The notes: generated by a model from the letters alone, not told the origin. A stretch of DNA of 64,000 nt from [Mycobacterium] crassicus (GCF_020181615.1 NZ_CP084029.1:1545223-1609222); one strand, 5' to 3'. Counted from the stretch's first letter, positions 42,436-53,593 are shown. Program-made: numbers and translations.

Positions 42436-45400
42436 GTGACGATCCACGAACACGGCCGGGTGTCAGCAGAGGGCGCGAGCTCTGGACCATTCGCAAACGC
42501 TTCCTCTGCCCTGGTGGATCGGCTGACGGCCGGCGAGCCGTTCGCGGTCGCCTTCGGAGGTCAGGGCAGTGCCTGGCTGGAGTCGTTGGAGGAACTGGTT
42601 TCCTCGGCCGGGATCGAGACCGAGCTGGCCACACTCGCCGGTGAGGCCGACCTGCTGCTGCAGCCGGTCGCCAAGGAACTCGTCGTGGTTCGGCCCATCG
42701 GCTTCGAGCCACTGCAATGGGTGCGCGCGCTGGCCGCCGAGGACCCGGTTCCGTCGGCCAAGCAGCTGACGTCCGCCGCGGTCTCGGTGCCGGGAGTGCT
42801 GCTCACCCAGATCGCCGCGGTGCGCGCCCTGGACCGGCAGGGCCTCAACCTGTCGGCCACCCCGCCGGTCGCCCTTGCCGGGCACTCGCAGGGCATCCTC
42901 GCCGTCGAGTCGCTGAAAGCCGGCGGTGCAGCCGACGTGCAGCTGCTGGCGATCGCCCAGCTGGTGGGTGCCGCCGGAACCCTGGTGGCTCGCCGCCGCG
43001 GTATTTCGATCCTGGGTGACCGCTCGCCGATGGTGTCGGTCTCGGGCGCCGACCCCGAGCGCATCCACGAACTGCTGGAGGAATTCGCCCAGGATGTGCG
43101 CACCGTGCTGCCGCCGGTGCTGTCCATCCGCAACGGCCGGCGTTCGGTCGTCATCACCGGTACTCCCGAGCAGCTGTCCCGCTTTGAGCTGTACTGCGAG
43201 CAGATCGCCGAGAAAGAGGCCGCCGAGCGCAAGAACAAGCTGCGCGGCGGTTCGGTCTTCGCGCCGGTCTTCGAACCGGTGCAGGTCGAGGTCGGGTTCC
43301 ACTCGCCGCGGCTGTCCGACGGCATCGAGATCGTCGCGGACTGGGCCGCCAAGGTCGGTATCGATGTGGAGCTGGCACGCGCGACTGCCGAGTCGATCCT
43401 GGTCGGCCAGGTCGACTGGGTCGACGAGATCACCGAGCTGCACGAAGCGGGCGCCCGCTGGATTCTGGACCTGGGGCCCGGCGACATTCTGACCCGGCTG
43501 ACCGCGCCGGTGATCCGCGGCCTGGGCATCGGAATCGTGCCGGTGGCCACGCGCGGTGGGCAGCGCAACCTGTTCACCATCGGCGCCGTGCCGGAGGTGG
43601 CCCGGCCCTGGACGAGCTACGCCCCGTCGGTGGTCGCGCTGCCCGACGGCCGGGTCAAGCTCGACACCAAGTTCACCCGGCTGACCGGCCGCTCGCCGAT
43701 CCTGCTGGCCGGCATGACCCCGACCACCGTCGACGCCAAGATCGTTGCCGCGGCCGCCAACGCCGGGCACTGGTCCGAGCTGGCCGGCGGCGGGCAGGTC
43801 ACCGAGGAGATCTTCAACGACCGGGTCGCGGAGCTGACCACGCTGCTCGAGCCGGGGCGCACCGTCCAGTTCAACTCGCTGTTCCTGGACCCATACCTGT
43901 GGAAGTTGCAGGTCGGCGGAAAGCGGTTGGTGCAGAAGGCGCGTCAGAGCGGCGCGCCGTTCGATGGGCTAGTGATCAGTGCCGGCATCCCCGAACTTGA
44001 GGAAGCGGTCGACCTGATCGCCGAGCTCAACGAATCCGGTATCAGCCACGTGGTGTTCAAGCCCGGCACCGTCGAGCAGATCCGGTCGGTGATCCGCATC
44101 GCCGCCGAGGTGCCCACCGCCCCGGTGATCGCGCATGTCGAGGGCGGCCGCGCCGGTGGCCACCACTCCTGGGAAGACCTCGACGACCTGCTGTTGGCGA
44201 CGTACTCCGAGCTGCGTTCACAGCCCAACATCACGCTGTGCGTCGGCGGTGGCATCGGCACCCCCGAGCAGGCCGCCGAATATCTGTCCGGCCGGTGGTC
44301 ACAGCAGCACGGCTTCCCGTTGATGCCGGTTGACGGCATCCTGGTCGGTACCGCGGCCATGGCCGCGCTGGAGGCCACCACCTCGCCGGCAGTGAAGCAG
44401 ATGCTGGTCGACACCAAGGGCACCGACCACTGGATCGGTGCAGGAAAAGCGCAGGGCGGCATGGCTTCCTCGCGCAGCCAGCTCGGCGCGGATATCCACG
44501 AGATCGACAACGTCGCATCACGTTGCGGCCGGCTGCTCGACGAGGTCGCCGGTGACGGCGAGGCCGTCGCAGCGCGTCGCGACGAGATCATCGCCGCGCT
44601 GGCCGACACCGCCAAGCCCTACTTCGGTGATGTCACCGAGATGACGTACGCGCAGTGGCTGCGCCGCTATGTGGAACTGGCGATCGGAGCGGGCGACTCG
44701 ACCGCGGACACCGCCTCACCGGACAGCCCGTGGCTGGCCGACACCTGGCGCGAGCGGTTCGGTTCGATGCTGCAGCGCGCCGAAGCGCGGCTCAACGAGC
44801 TCGAGTCCGGCCCGATCGAGACGCTGTTCGCCGACTCCGACGCCGCGATCCTGGAGCGCCCCGAAGAGGCCGTCGCGGCGCTGCTGGCCGCCTACCCGGA
44901 GGCCGACACCGTCGCGCTGCACCCGGCCGACGCGCCGTTCTTCACCCAGCTGTGCAAGACGCCGGGCAAGCCGGTCAACTTCGTGCCGGTGATCGACAAG
45001 GATGTACGTCGTTGGTGGCGCAGCGACTCGCTGTGGCAGGCGCACGACGCCCGCTACACCGCCGAGCAGGTCTGCATCATTCCGGGCATCACCGCGGTCG
45101 CCGGCATCACCCGGGTCGACGAGCCGGTCGGTGAGCTGCTGGACCGTTTCGAGCAGGCGGCAGTCGACCAGGTGCTCGCCACCGGTGCGCAGCCCACCCC
45201 GGTCACCGCGCGCCGTCAGGGCCGCACCGACGTCACCGGCCCGCTGGCCGTGCTGCTGGACGCCCCGGACGTGCTGTGGGCCGGCCGTACCGCCACCAAC
45301 CCGGTGCACCGGATCGCTGCCCCCGACGAGTGGCAGGTGCATGAGAACCGCACCGCCACCCACCCGTCGACCGGGGCACGGCTGGAGGTCAGTTCGGCGG

Positions 45401-48400
45401 GGACCGCCGAAGACCACGTGGTGCTCAGCGTGCCGCTGTCCGGCGTCTGGATCAACATTCGCTTCACCGTGCCGGCCTCGGTGGTCGATGGCGCCACCCC
45501 GCTGGTCTCCACCGAGGACGCCGCCGCAGCCATGCGCGCGGTGCTGGCGATCGCCGCCGGTGTGGACGGACCGGACGCGCTTCCGCCGGTTGTCGGCGGT
45601 ACGGCCACCGTGACGGTGGGGTGGAACCCCGAACAGGTCGCCGACCACACCGGGGTGACCGCCACCTTCGGTGCGCCGTTGGCGCCCGGACTGTCGACGG
45701 TGCCCGACGCCCTGGTCGGCCGGTGCTGGCCCGCGGTGTTCGCCGCGATCGGCTCGGCGGCCACCGACAGCGGATTCCCGGTCGTCGAGGGCCTGCTGTC
45801 CCTGGTGCACCTGGACCACGCCACGCACCTGCTCGCCGCGCTGCCGGCTGAGCCGGCCGAATTGACCGTCACCGCAACGGCATCCGCAGCCGTCGACACC
45901 GAGGTCGGCCGCGTCGTCCCGGTGTCGGTGGCAGTCAGCGCTGCCGACGGAACCGTGCTGGCCACCCTCGAGGAGCGCTTCGCGATCCGCGGGCGCACCG
46001 GTGCCGCGGAACTGACCGACCCGGTCCGGGCCGGCGGCGCGGTCTCCGACAACGCCACCGACACCCCGCGCCGCCGTCGGCGCGACGTCACCGTCACCGC
46101 GCCGGTGGACATGCGGCCGTTCGCGGCGGTCTCCGGCGACTACAACCCGATCCACACCGACCGGGCCGCGGCACTGCTGGCCGGCCTGGAATCGCCCATC
46201 GTGCACGGCATGTGGCTTTCGGCCGCAGCCCAGCACGTGGTGACCGCCACTGACGGCCAGGCCCGCCCACCGGCGCGGCTGGTCGGCTGGACCGCGCGCT
46301 TCCTGGGCATGGTCAAGCCCGGCGACGACGTCGACTTCCGGGTCGACCGGGTCGGAATCGACCTGGGCGCAGAGGTTCTGGAGATCAGCGCGCGGATAGG
46401 CTCGGACCTGGTGATGTCGGCGACGGCACGGCTGACCGCGCCGAAGACCGTCTACGCGTTCCCGGGGCAGGGCATCCAGCACAAGGGCATGGGCATGGAG
46501 GTCCGGGCCCGGTCCAAGGCCGCCCGTAAGGTCTGGGACTCCGCGGACAAGTTCACCCGCGACACCCTGGGCTTCTCGGTGCTGCATGTGGTGCGTGACA
46601 ACCCGACCAGTCTGATCGCCTCCGGTGTGCACTACCAGCACCCCGAGGGTGTGCTGTATCTGACGCAGTTCACCCAGGTGGCGATGGCCACGGTGGCGGC
46701 CGCGCAGGTCGCCGAGATGCGCGAGCAGGGAGCGTTCGTCGAAGGTGCGATCGCCTGCGGCCACTCCGTCGGTGAGTACACCGCCCTGGCCTGCGTCAGC
46801 GGCGTCTACGAGCTGGAGGCGTTGCTGGAGGTGGTGTTCCACCGCGGCTCGAAGATGCACGACATCGTGCCGCGCGACGCCCTGGGGCGCTCGAACTACC
46901 GGTTGGCCGCCATCCGCCCGTCGCAGATCGACCTCGACGACGCCGACGTCACCGCGTTCGTCGCCGAGATCGCCGAGCGCACCGGAGAATTCCTGCAGAT
47001 CGTGAACTTCAACCTGCGCGGATCGCAGTACGCGATCGCCGGCACGGTGGCCGGTCTGGAGGCCCTGGAGGCCGAGGTGGAGCGGCGTCGGGAGATCTCC
47101 GGCGGCAAGCGGTCGTTCATCCTGGTTCCCGGGATCGACGTGCCGTTCCACTCCAGCGTGCTGCGCATCGGTGTGGACGACTTCCGGCGGTCGCTGGAGC
47201 GGGTCATGCCGCGCGATGCCGACCCCGAGCTGATCATCGGTCGCTACATCCCCAACCTGGTGCCCAAGCCGTTCACCCTGGACCGGGAGTTCGTCCAGGA
47301 GATCCGCGACCTGGTGCCGGCCGAGCCTCTCGACGAGGTACTGGCCGACTACGACACCTGGCGCAACGAGAAGCCCGGCGAGCTGTGCCGGAAGATCGTC
47401 ATCGAACTGCTGGCCTGGCAGTTCGCCAGCCCGGTGCGCTGGATCGAGACCCAGGACCTGCTGTTCATCGAGGAGGCCGCCGGCGGGTTGGGCGTGGAGC
47501 GGTTCGTCGAGATCGGTGTGAAGACCGCCCCGACGGTCGCCGGGCTGGCCACCAACACGCTGAAGTTGCCTGAGTTCGCCCACAGCACCGTGGAGGTGCT
47601 CAACTGCGAGCGGGACGCCGCGGTGCTGTTCGCCACCGACACCGACCCCGAGCCGGAGCCGGAGGAAGAAGAGGCACCGGCCGAGGCTTCCGCGGACGGC
47701 GCACCGGCCGAGGCGGCCGCTGCGGCACCCGCCGCGCCGGCTGTGCCTTCTGGGCCGTCCGGTGGCCCGCGCCCCGACGACATCGCGTTCGACGCCGCTG
47801 ACGCCACCTGCGCGCTGATCGCGCTGAGCGCCAAGATGCGTATCGACCAGATCGAGGCGCTGGACTCCATCGAGTCCATCACCGACGGGGCGTCCTCCCG
47901 GCGTAACCAGCTGCTGGTGGACCTGGGTTCGGAGCTGAACCTGGGGGCCATCGACGGCGCCGCCGAAGCCGATCTGTCTGGGCTGAAGTCGCAGGTCACC
48001 AAGCTGGCCCGCACCTACAAGCCGTACGGCCCGGTGCTGACCGACGCGATCAACGACCAGCTCCGCACGGTCCTCGGGCCGTCCGGCAAGCGTCCCGGCG
48101 CCATCGCCGAACGCGTGAAGAAGACCTGGGAGCTCGGCGACGGCTGGGCCAAGCACGTCACCGTCGAGGTGGCGCTGGGCACCCGCGAGGGCACCAGCGT
48201 CCGGGGCGGCGCCCTGGGCGGCCTGCACGAGGGTGCGCTGGCCGACGGCGCCGCCGTCGACAAGGCCGTCGATGCGGCCGTCCAGGCCGTCGCCGCGCGC
48301 CGGGGGGTCGCGGTCAGCCTGCCGTCGGCGGGTGGCGGCGGCGGTGCGACGGTTGACGCCGCCGCACTGGGCGAGTTCACCGAGCAGATCACCGGCCGCG

Positions 48401-51400
48401 ACGGCGTGCTCGCCTCGGCGGCCCGCCTGGTGCTCGGTCAGCTCGGATTCGACGACGCGGTGACCGTCCCGGCCGGTGCCACCGACGGCGAGTTGATCGA
48501 TCTGGTGAGTGCCGAACTGGGTTCGGACTGGCCGCGGTTGGTGGCGCCGGCGTTCGACGGGCGCAAGGCGGTGCTGTTCGACGACCGCTGGGCCAGTGCC
48601 CGCGAAGACCTGGTCAAGCTGTGGCTGATCGACGAGGGCGAGATCGACGCCGACTGGCCGCGGCTGGCCGAGCGTTTCGAGGGCGCCGGCCACGTGGTCG
48701 CCACCCAGGCGAGCTGGTGGCAGGGCCGGGCGCTGGCGGCCGGGCGGCAGATTCACGGGTCGCTGTACGCCCGGATCGCCGCCGGCGCGGAGAACCCGGG
48801 CCGCGGTCGCTACAGCGACGAGGTTGCGGTGGTGACCGGCGCGTCGAAGGGCTCGATCGCCGCCTCGGTGGTCGGCCAGCTGCTGGACGGCGGTGCGACC
48901 GTCATCGCGACCACGTCCAAGCTCGATGACGACCGGTTGGCGTTCTACCGCAACCTCTACCGCGACCACGCCCGGTTCGGCGCGGCGTTGTGGGTGGTGC
49001 CGGCCAACATGGCCTCGTACGCCGACATCGACGCACTCGTCGAGTGGGTGGGCACAGAGCAGTCCGAAAACCTTGGGCCGCAGTCGATTCACCTCAAGGA
49101 TGCGCAGACCCCGACGCTGCTGTTCCCGTTCGCGGCACCACGGGTCAGCGGCGACCTGTCGGAGGCCGGTGCGCGTGCCGAGATGGAGATGAAGGTACTG
49201 CTGTGGGCCGTGCAGCGCCTGATCGGCGGCCTGTCGAAGATCGGCGCCGAGCGCGACATCGCCTCCCGGCTGCACGTGGTGCTGCCCGGCTCGCCCAACC
49301 GCGGGATGTTCGGCGGTGACGGCGCCTACGGCGAGGCCAAGGCTTCGCTGGACGCGCTGGTGTCACGCTGGAAGGCCGAGTCGTCCTGGGCGTCTCGCGT
49401 CAGCCTGGCGCACGCCCTGATCGGCTGGACTCGCGGCACCGGGCTGATGGGCCACAACGACGTGATCGTCGATGCGGTCGAGGAAGCCGGCGTCACCACG
49501 TATTCGACCGAGCAGATGGCGGCCATGCTGCTGGGCCTGTGCGATGTCGAGTCCAAGGTGGCCGCGGCCAACGCGCCGATCGAGGCCGACCTGACCGGTG
49601 GCCTGGCCGAAGCGAATCTGGACATGGCCGAGCTGGCCGCCCGGGCCCGCGAAGAGATGACGGCTGAAGCAGCGTCGGACAGTGAGGCCCTGGATGGGGA
49701 GGCGGCCGGCAACACCATTGCGGCACTGCCGAACCCGCCGCGCGGATTCAAGCCGGCACCTCCGCCGGTCTGGGAAGACCTCGACGTCGACCCGGCCGAT
49801 CTGGTGGTCATCGTCGGCGGCGCCGAGCTGGGTCCGTTGGGCTCGTCGCGCACCCGCTTCGAGATGGAGGTCTCCGGCGAGCTGTCGGCGGCGGGTGTGC
49901 TGGAGCTGGCCTGGACGACTGGTCTGGTCAAGTGGGAGGACGATCCGGTCCCCGGTTGGTATGACGCCGCGACCGGCGAGCTGATCGACGAGGCCGAGCT
50001 GGTCGAGCGGTACCACGACGCGGTCGTGGAGCGGGTCGGCGTGCGCGAGTTCGTCGATGACGGCGCGATCGACCCCGACCACGCCTCGCCGCTGCTGGTC
50101 AGTGTGTTCCTGGACAAGGACTTCTCGTTCGTGGTCTCCAGTGAGGCCGACGCGCGGGCGTTCGTCGAGTTCGACCCCGAGCACACCGTGGTGCGCCCGG
50201 TGGCGGACTCGTCCGACTGGCAGGTGATCCGCAAGGCGGGCACTGAGATCCGGGTGCCGCGCAAGAGTAAGCTGTCGCGGACCGTGGGCGCCCAGATCCC
50301 GACCGGGTTCGACCCGACGGTGTGGGGGATCAGCCAGGACATGGCCACCTCCATCGACCGGGTGGCGCTGTGGAACATCGTCGCGACCGTCGACGCGTTC
50401 CTGTCGGCGGGCTTCACCCCGACCGAACTGATGCGCTGGGTGCACCCGTCGCTGGTGGCCAGCACGCAGGGGACCGGCATGGGCGGCATGACGTCGATGC
50501 AGACCATGTACCACGGCAACCTGCTGGGCCGGTCCAAGCCGAACGACATCCTGCAGGAAGTCCTGCCGAATGTCGTTGCCGCGCACGTGGTTCAGAGCTA
50601 CGTCGGATCCTACGGCGCGATGATCCACCCGGTGGCCGCCTGTGCCACCGCGGCGGTCTCGGTCGAGGAGGGCGTCGACAAGATCCGATTGGGCAAGGCC
50701 GAGCTGGTGGTGACCGGCGGTTACGACGACCTGACGCTGGAGGCCATCATCGGCTTCGGTGACATGGCGGCCACCGCCGACACCGAGATGATGCGGGCCA
50801 AGGGCATCAGTGACTCGAAGTTCTCCCGCGCCAACGACCGGCGCCGGCTGGGCTTCGTCGAGGCTCAGGGTGGTGGCACCATCCTGCTGGCCCGAGGCGA
50901 CCTGGCGGCCAAGATGGGGCTGCCCGTCCTGGCGGTGGTGGCGTACGCGCAGAGCTTCGCCGACGGCGTGCACACCTCGATCCCGGCCCCGGGCCTGGGT
51001 GCGCTCGGTGCCGGCCGCGGCGGCAAGGACTCGATGCTGGCCCGTTCGCTGGCCAAGCTGGGTGTGGGCGCCGACGACATCGCGGTGATCTCCAAGCACG
51101 ACACCTCGACGCTGGCGAACGACCCCAACGAGACCGAGCTGCACGAGCGGCTGGCCGACTCGATGGGCCGTTCCGATGGAGCGCCGTTGTTCGTGATCAG
51201 CCAGAAGAGCCTCACCGGCCACGCCAAGGGCGGCGCGGCGGTCTTCCAGCTGATGGGGTTGTGTCAGGTGCTGCGGGACGGGGTCATCCCGCCCAACCGC
51301 AGCCTGGACTGCGTCGACGACGAGCTGGCCACCGCCGGGCACCTGGTGTGGGTGCGCGAGACGCTGGAGCTGGGCGAGAAGTTCCCGCTCAAGGCCGGGC

Positions 51401-51693
51401 TGGTCACCAGCCTTGGGTTCGGTCACGTGTCCGGTCTGGTTGCGTTGGTGCACCCGCAGGCGTTCCTGGCGGCACTGGACCCGGCTCAGCGCGAGGCGTA
51501 CCTGGAGCAGGCTTCCGGCCGGGTGCTGGCCGGTCAGCGTCGACTGGCCTCGGCGATCGCCGGCGGCAAGCCGATGTATGAGCGGCCCGCGGACCGGCGG
51601 TTCGACCACGACTCGTCGGAGAAGCGCCAGGAGTCGGCGATGCTGCTCAACCCGGCAGCACGGCTCGGCGACGGCGACGTCTACATCGGTTAG
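42436..51693 (+). CDS. fas: Type I fatty acid synthase
   Basis: A 3085-residue multifunctional enzyme making C16-C26 acyl-CoAs for membrane lipids and mycolate precursors. Domain order: acetyltransferase (GHSQG, Ser151), enoyl reductase (RSPILLAGMTPTT onward, about 415), dehydratase (NPIHTDRA, His1240), malonyl/palmitoyl transferase (GHSVGEYTAL, Ser1444), acyl carrier (DGASSRR, Ser about 1820), ketoreductase (TGASKGS, about 2134) and ketosynthase (AACATAA with Cys2736, SKHDTSTLAN, GHAKGGAAVF). An acidic Ala/Pro linker lies near 1740-1785. GTG 42436 has GGGGAG 9 bases before it; the ATG at 42427 would be too close. Equivalent to Rv2524c; no domain looks damaged. Confidence 0.98.
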   Translation: MTIHEHGRVSAEGASSGPFANASSALVDRLTAGEPFAVAFGGQGSAWLESLEELVSSAGIETELATLAGEADLLLQPVAKELVVVRPIGFEPLQWVRALAAEDPVPSAKQLTSAAVSVPGVLLTQIAAVRALDRQGLNLSATPPVALAGHSQGILAVESLKAGGAADVQLLAIAQLVGAAGTLVARRRGISILGDRSPMVSVSGADPERIHELLEEFAQDVRTVLPPVLSIRNGRRSVVITGTPEQLSRFELYCEQIAEKEAAERKNKLRGGSVFAPVFEPVQVEVGFHSPRLSDGIEIVADWAAKVGIDVELARATAESILVGQVDWVDEITELHEAGARWILDLGPGDILTRLTAPVIRGLGIGIVPVATRGGQRNLFTIGAVPEVARPWTSYAPSVVALPDGRVKLDTKFTRLTGRSPILLAGMTPTTVDAKIVAAAANAGHWSELAGGGQVTEEIFNDRVAELTTLLEPGRTVQFNSLFLDPYLWKLQVGGKRLVQKARQSGAPFDGLVISAGIPELEEAVDLIAELNESGISHVVFKPGTVEQIRSVIRIAAEVPTAPVIAHVEGGRAGGHHSWEDLDDLLLATYSELRSQPNITLCVGGGIGTPEQAAEYLSGRWSQQHGFPLMPVDGILVGTAAMAALEATTSPAVKQMLVDTKGTDHWIGAGKAQGGMASSRSQLGADIHEIDNVASRCGRLLDEVAGDGEAVAARRDEIIAALADTAKPYFGDVTEMTYAQWLRRYVELAIGAGDSTADTASPDSPWLADTWRERFGSMLQRAEARLNELESGPIETLFADSDAAILERPEEAVAALLAAYPEADTVALHPADAPFFTQLCKTPGKPVNFVPVIDKDVRRWWRSDSLWQAHDARYTAEQVCIIPGITAVAGITRVDEPVGELLDRFEQAAVDQVLATGAQPTPVTARRQGRTDVTGPLAVLLDAPDVLWAGRTATNPVHRIAAPDEWQVHENRTATHPSTGARLEVSSAGTAEDHVVLSVPLSGVWINIRFTVPASVVDGATPLVSTEDAAAAMRAVLAIAAGVDGPDALPPVVGGTATVTVGWNPEQVADHTGVTATFGAPLAPGLSTVPDALVGRCWPAVFAAIGSAATDSGFPVVEGLLSLVHLDHATHLLAALPAEPAELTVTATASAAVDTEVGRVVPVSVAVSAADGTVLATLEERFAIRGRTGAAELTDPVRAGGAVSDNATDTPRRRRRDVTVTAPVDMRPFAAVSGDYNPIHTDRAAALLAGLESPIVHGMWLSAAAQHVVTATDGQARPPARLVGWTARFLGMVKPGDDVDFRVDRVGIDLGAEVLEISARIGSDLVMSATARLTAPKTVYAFPGQGIQHKGMGMEVRARSKAARKVWDSADKFTRDTLGFSVLHVVRDNPTSLIASGVHYQHPEGVLYLTQFTQVAMATVAAAQVAEMREQGAFVEGAIACGHSVGEYTALACVSGVYELEALLEVVFHRGSKMHDIVPRDALGRSNYRLAAIRPSQIDLDDADVTAFVAEIAERTGEFLQIVNFNLRGSQYAIAGTVAGLEALEAEVERRREISGGKRSFILVPGIDVPFHSSVLRIGVDDFRRSLERVMPRDADPELIIGRYIPNLVPKPFTLDREFVQEIRDLVPAEPLDEVLADYDTWRNEKPGELCRKIVIELLAWQFASPVRWIETQDLLFIEEAAGGLGVERFVEIGVKTAPTVAGLATNTLKLPEFAHSTVEVLNCERDAAVLFATDTDPEPEPEEEEAPAEASADGAPAEAAAAAPAAPAVPSGPSGGPRPDDIAFDAADATCALIALSAKMRIDQIEALDSIESITDGASSRRNQLLVDLGSELNLGAIDGAAEADLSGLKSQVTKLARTYKPYGPVLTDAINDQLRTVLGPSGKRPGAIAERVKKTWELGDGWAKHVTVEVALGTREGTSVRGGALGGLHEGALADGAAVDKAVDAAVQAVAARRGVAVSLPSAGGGGGATVDAAALGEFTEQITGRDGVLASAARLVLGQLGFDDAVTVPAGATDGELIDLVSAELGSDWPRLVAPAFDGRKAVLFDDRWASAREDLVKLWLIDEGEIDADWPRLAERFEGAGHVVATQASWWQGRALAAGRQIHGSLYARIAAGAENPGRGRYSDEVAVVTGASKGSIAASVVGQLLDGGATVIATTSKLDDDRLAFYRNLYRDHARFGAALWVVPANMASYADIDALVEWVGTEQSENLGPQSIHLKDAQTPTLLFPFAAPRVSGDLSEAGARAEMEMKVLLWAVQRLIGGLSKIGAERDIASRLHVVLPGSPNRGMFGGDGAYGEAKASLDALVSRWKAESSWASRVSLAHALIGWTRGTGLMGHNDVIVDAVEEAGVTTYSTEQMAAMLLGLCDVESKVAAANAPIEADLTGGLAEANLDMAELAARAREEMTAEAASDSEALDGEAAGNTIAALPNPPRGFKPAPPPVWEDLDVDPADLVVIVGGAELGPLGSSRTRFEMEVSGELSAAGVLELAWTTGLVKWEDDPVPGWYDAATGELIDEAELVERYHDAVVERVGVREFVDDGAIDPDHASPLLVSVFLDKDFSFVVSSEADARAFVEFDPEHTVVRPVADSSDWQVIRKAGTEIRVPRKSKLSRTVGAQIPTGFDPTVWGISQDMATSIDRVALWNIVATVDAFLSAGFTPTELMRWVHPSLVASTQGTGMGGMTSMQTMYHGNLLGRSKPNDILQEVLPNVVAAHVVQSYVGSYGAMIHPVAACATAAVSVEEGVDKIRLGKAELVVTGGYDDLTLEAIIGFGDMAATADTEMMRAKGISDSKFSRANDRRRLGFVEAQGGGTILLARGDLAAKMGLPVLAVVAYAQSFADGVHTSIPAPGLGALGAGRGGKDSMLARSLAKLGVGADDIAVISKHDTSTLANDPNETELHERLADSMGRSDGAPLFVISQKSLTGHAKGGAAVFQLMGLCQVLRDGVIPPNRSLDCVDDELATAGHLVWVRETLELGEKFPLKAGLVTSLGFGHVSGLVALVHPQAFLAALDPAQREAYLEQASGRVLAGQRRLASAIAGGKPMYERPADRRFDHDSSEKRQESAMLLNPAARLGDGDVYIG

Positions 51694-51703
51694 CGTTAGC
51701 GCC

Positions 51704-52093
51704 GTGGCAATCGTTGGTGTCGGGATCGACCTGGTGTCGATCCCCGACTTCGCCGAGCAGGTCGACCAGCCGGGCACGGTGTTCGCCGAGACGTTCACTC
51801 CCGGTGAGCGGCGGGACGCCTCCGACAAGAGCTCGTCGGCGGCCCGCCACCTGGCGGCCCGCTGGGCGGCCAAGGAGGCGGTGATCAAGGCGTGGTCGGG
51901 GTCGCGGTTCGCACAGAAACCCGTGCTGCCGGAGGCGATTCACCGCGACATCGAGGTGATCACCGACATGTGGGGTCGGCCGAAGGTGCGGCTCTCCGGG
52001 GAGATCGCGCAGCACCTGGCCGATGTGACGATCCACGTGTCGCTCACCCACGAGGCCGACACCGCCGCCGCCGTCGCGATCCTGGAGACCTGA
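51704..52093 (+). CDS. acpS: Holo-[acyl-carrier-protein] synthase
   Basis: A 129-residue phosphopantetheinyl transferase that activates the FAS-I carrier domain. Mg-binding Asp9 in GVGIDLVSI and Glu58 in RWAAKEAVIKAW are present. GTG at 51704, 10 bases after the fas stop; mycobacterial FAS-I lacks the transferase domain fused in fungi, so this gene completes it. A longer frame overlaps fas and is not used. Confidence 0.96.
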   Translation: MAIVGVGIDLVSIPDFAEQVDQPGTVFAETFTPGERRDASDKSSSAARHLAARWAAKEAVIKAWSGSRFAQKPVLPEAIHRDIEVITDMWGRPKVRLSGEIAQHLADVTIHVSLTHEADTAAAVAILET

Positions 52094-52119
52094 CCCCGCT
52101 CGCGAGGAAGGGTTGATGC

Positions 52120-53460
52120 ATGAGCGATCTGGTGCAGCGAGTCCGTGACGTCCTGCCGTCGGTACGAGCCGACCTGGAGGAACTGGTCCGCATCGAATCG
52201 GTGTGGGCCGACCCGGCCCGCCGGCCCGAGGTGCAGCGCAGCGCACAGCTGACCGCAGATCTGCTGAGCCAGGCCGGGTTTCCCGACGTGCGGATCGTCG
52301 CAGCGGGTGGCGCACCGGCCGTCATCGCCCGCTATCCGGCGCCCGAAGGCGCGCCGACGGTACTGCTCTACGCCCACCACGACGTGCAACCCGAAGGCGA
52401 AGCCGGCCAGTGGGCGTCGCCGCCGTTCGAACCCACCCTACGCGACGGACGGCTCTACGGTCGCGGCACTGCAGACGACAAGGCCGGTATCGCAACGCAT
52501 TTGGCGGCGTTTCGCGCGCACGACGGCCGCCCCCCGGTCGGGGTGACGGTCTTCGTCGAAGGCGAGGAGGAATCCGGCTCACCGTCGCTGGGGGCGCTGC
52601 TCGCCGCGCACTCCGAAGCCCTGAGCGCCGACGTGATCGTCATCGCCGATTCCGACAACTGGAGCACCGATATACCGGGGCTCACGGTGTCACTGCGCGG
52701 GTTGGTCGACTGTGTGGTGGAGGTCGCCACCCTGGACCACGGCCTGCACTCGGGGTTGTGGGGCGGGGTGGTGCCGGACGCGCTGAGCGTACTGGTGCGG
52801 CTGCTGGCCGGCCTGCATGACGACGACGGCAACGTAGCCGTTGCGGGCTTGCACGAAAGTACCGCGGCACCAGTCGATTATCCGCCGGAGCGGGTGCGTG
52901 CCGACTCCGGTCTGCTGGACGGGGTGACCGAGATCGGCACCGGCTCGGTACCGCAACGGATGTGGGCCAAACCGGCGATCACCGTCATTGGAATCGACAC
53001 CACGACCATTGCGGCAGCGTCGAACACGCTGATCCCACGGGCACGCGCCAAGATCAGCCTGCGGGTGGCCCCCGGCGGCGACGCCGGCGCCCACCTAGAC
53101 GCGCTGACCGCACACCTGGAGCAGCATGCCCCGTGGGGAGCCCGGGTGACCGTTACCCCCGGCGACGTCGGCCAGCCCTATGCGATCGACGCCACCGGTC
53201 CGGTGTACGACGCGGCCAGGGAGGCCTTCCGTCAGGCGTGGGGCGTTGACGCGGTGGACATGGGCATGGGCGGTTCGATTCCGTTCATCGCGGAGTTCGC
53301 CGCTGCCTACCCACAGGCAACCATCCTGGTCACCGGGGTGGAGGATCCCGGCACCCAGGCACACAGCATCAACGAAAGCCTGCACCTGGGCGTGCTGGAA
53401 CGCGCCGCCACCGCTGAGGCGCTGTTGCTGGCAAAGTTGGGCGAGCAGACAGCCGGATGA
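52120..53460 (+). CDS. M20 family metallopeptidase (Rv2522c-like)
   Basis: 446 residues. Metal ligands are visible in LYAHHDVQPEG (His), YGRGTADDKAG (Asp) and VEGEEESGSPSL (Glu-Glu), with a lid domain between about 190 and 310 and the last His in GTQAHSINESLHLG. Likely a dipeptidase or amidohydrolase. ATG follows AGGAAGGG; it starts 26 bases after acpS and is probably the third gene of the fas operon. Confidence 0.93.
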   Translation: MSDLVQRVRDVLPSVRADLEELVRIESVWADPARRPEVQRSAQLTADLLSQAGFPDVRIVAAGGAPAVIARYPAPEGAPTVLLYAHHDVQPEGEAGQWASPPFEPTLRDGRLYGRGTADDKAGIATHLAAFRAHDGRPPVGVTVFVEGEEESGSPSLGALLAAHSEALSADVIVIADSDNWSTDIPGLTVSLRGLVDCVVEVATLDHGLHSGLWGGVVPDALSVLVRLLAGLHDDDGNVAVAGLHESTAAPVDYPPERVRADSGLLDGVTEIGTGSVPQRMWAKPAITVIGIDTTTIAAASNTLIPRARAKISLRVAPGGDAGAHLDALTAHLEQHAPWGARVTVTPGDVGQPYAIDATGPVYDAAREAFRQAWGVDAVDMGMGGSIPFIAEFAAAYPQATILVTGVEDPGTQAHSINESLHLGVLERAATAEALLLAKLGEQTAG

Positions 53461-53593
53461 TCGCCGGCCGCGTATCGAGTGCCACCCGGCTGCGGTGGAA
53501 CCTTGGTCCCGAACCGTGGAACTAGCCTCAGCGACACAGCGCCCGCCCATTTCATGATGGACCCACAACGGTGAATTGTGGTTGCATTTGGGG

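Noticed and set aside
44716-49275. 1519-codon open frame antisense to fas
   Set aside because: Long antisense frames are expected in GC-rich genes; it mirrors the fas codons and resembles no protein family.
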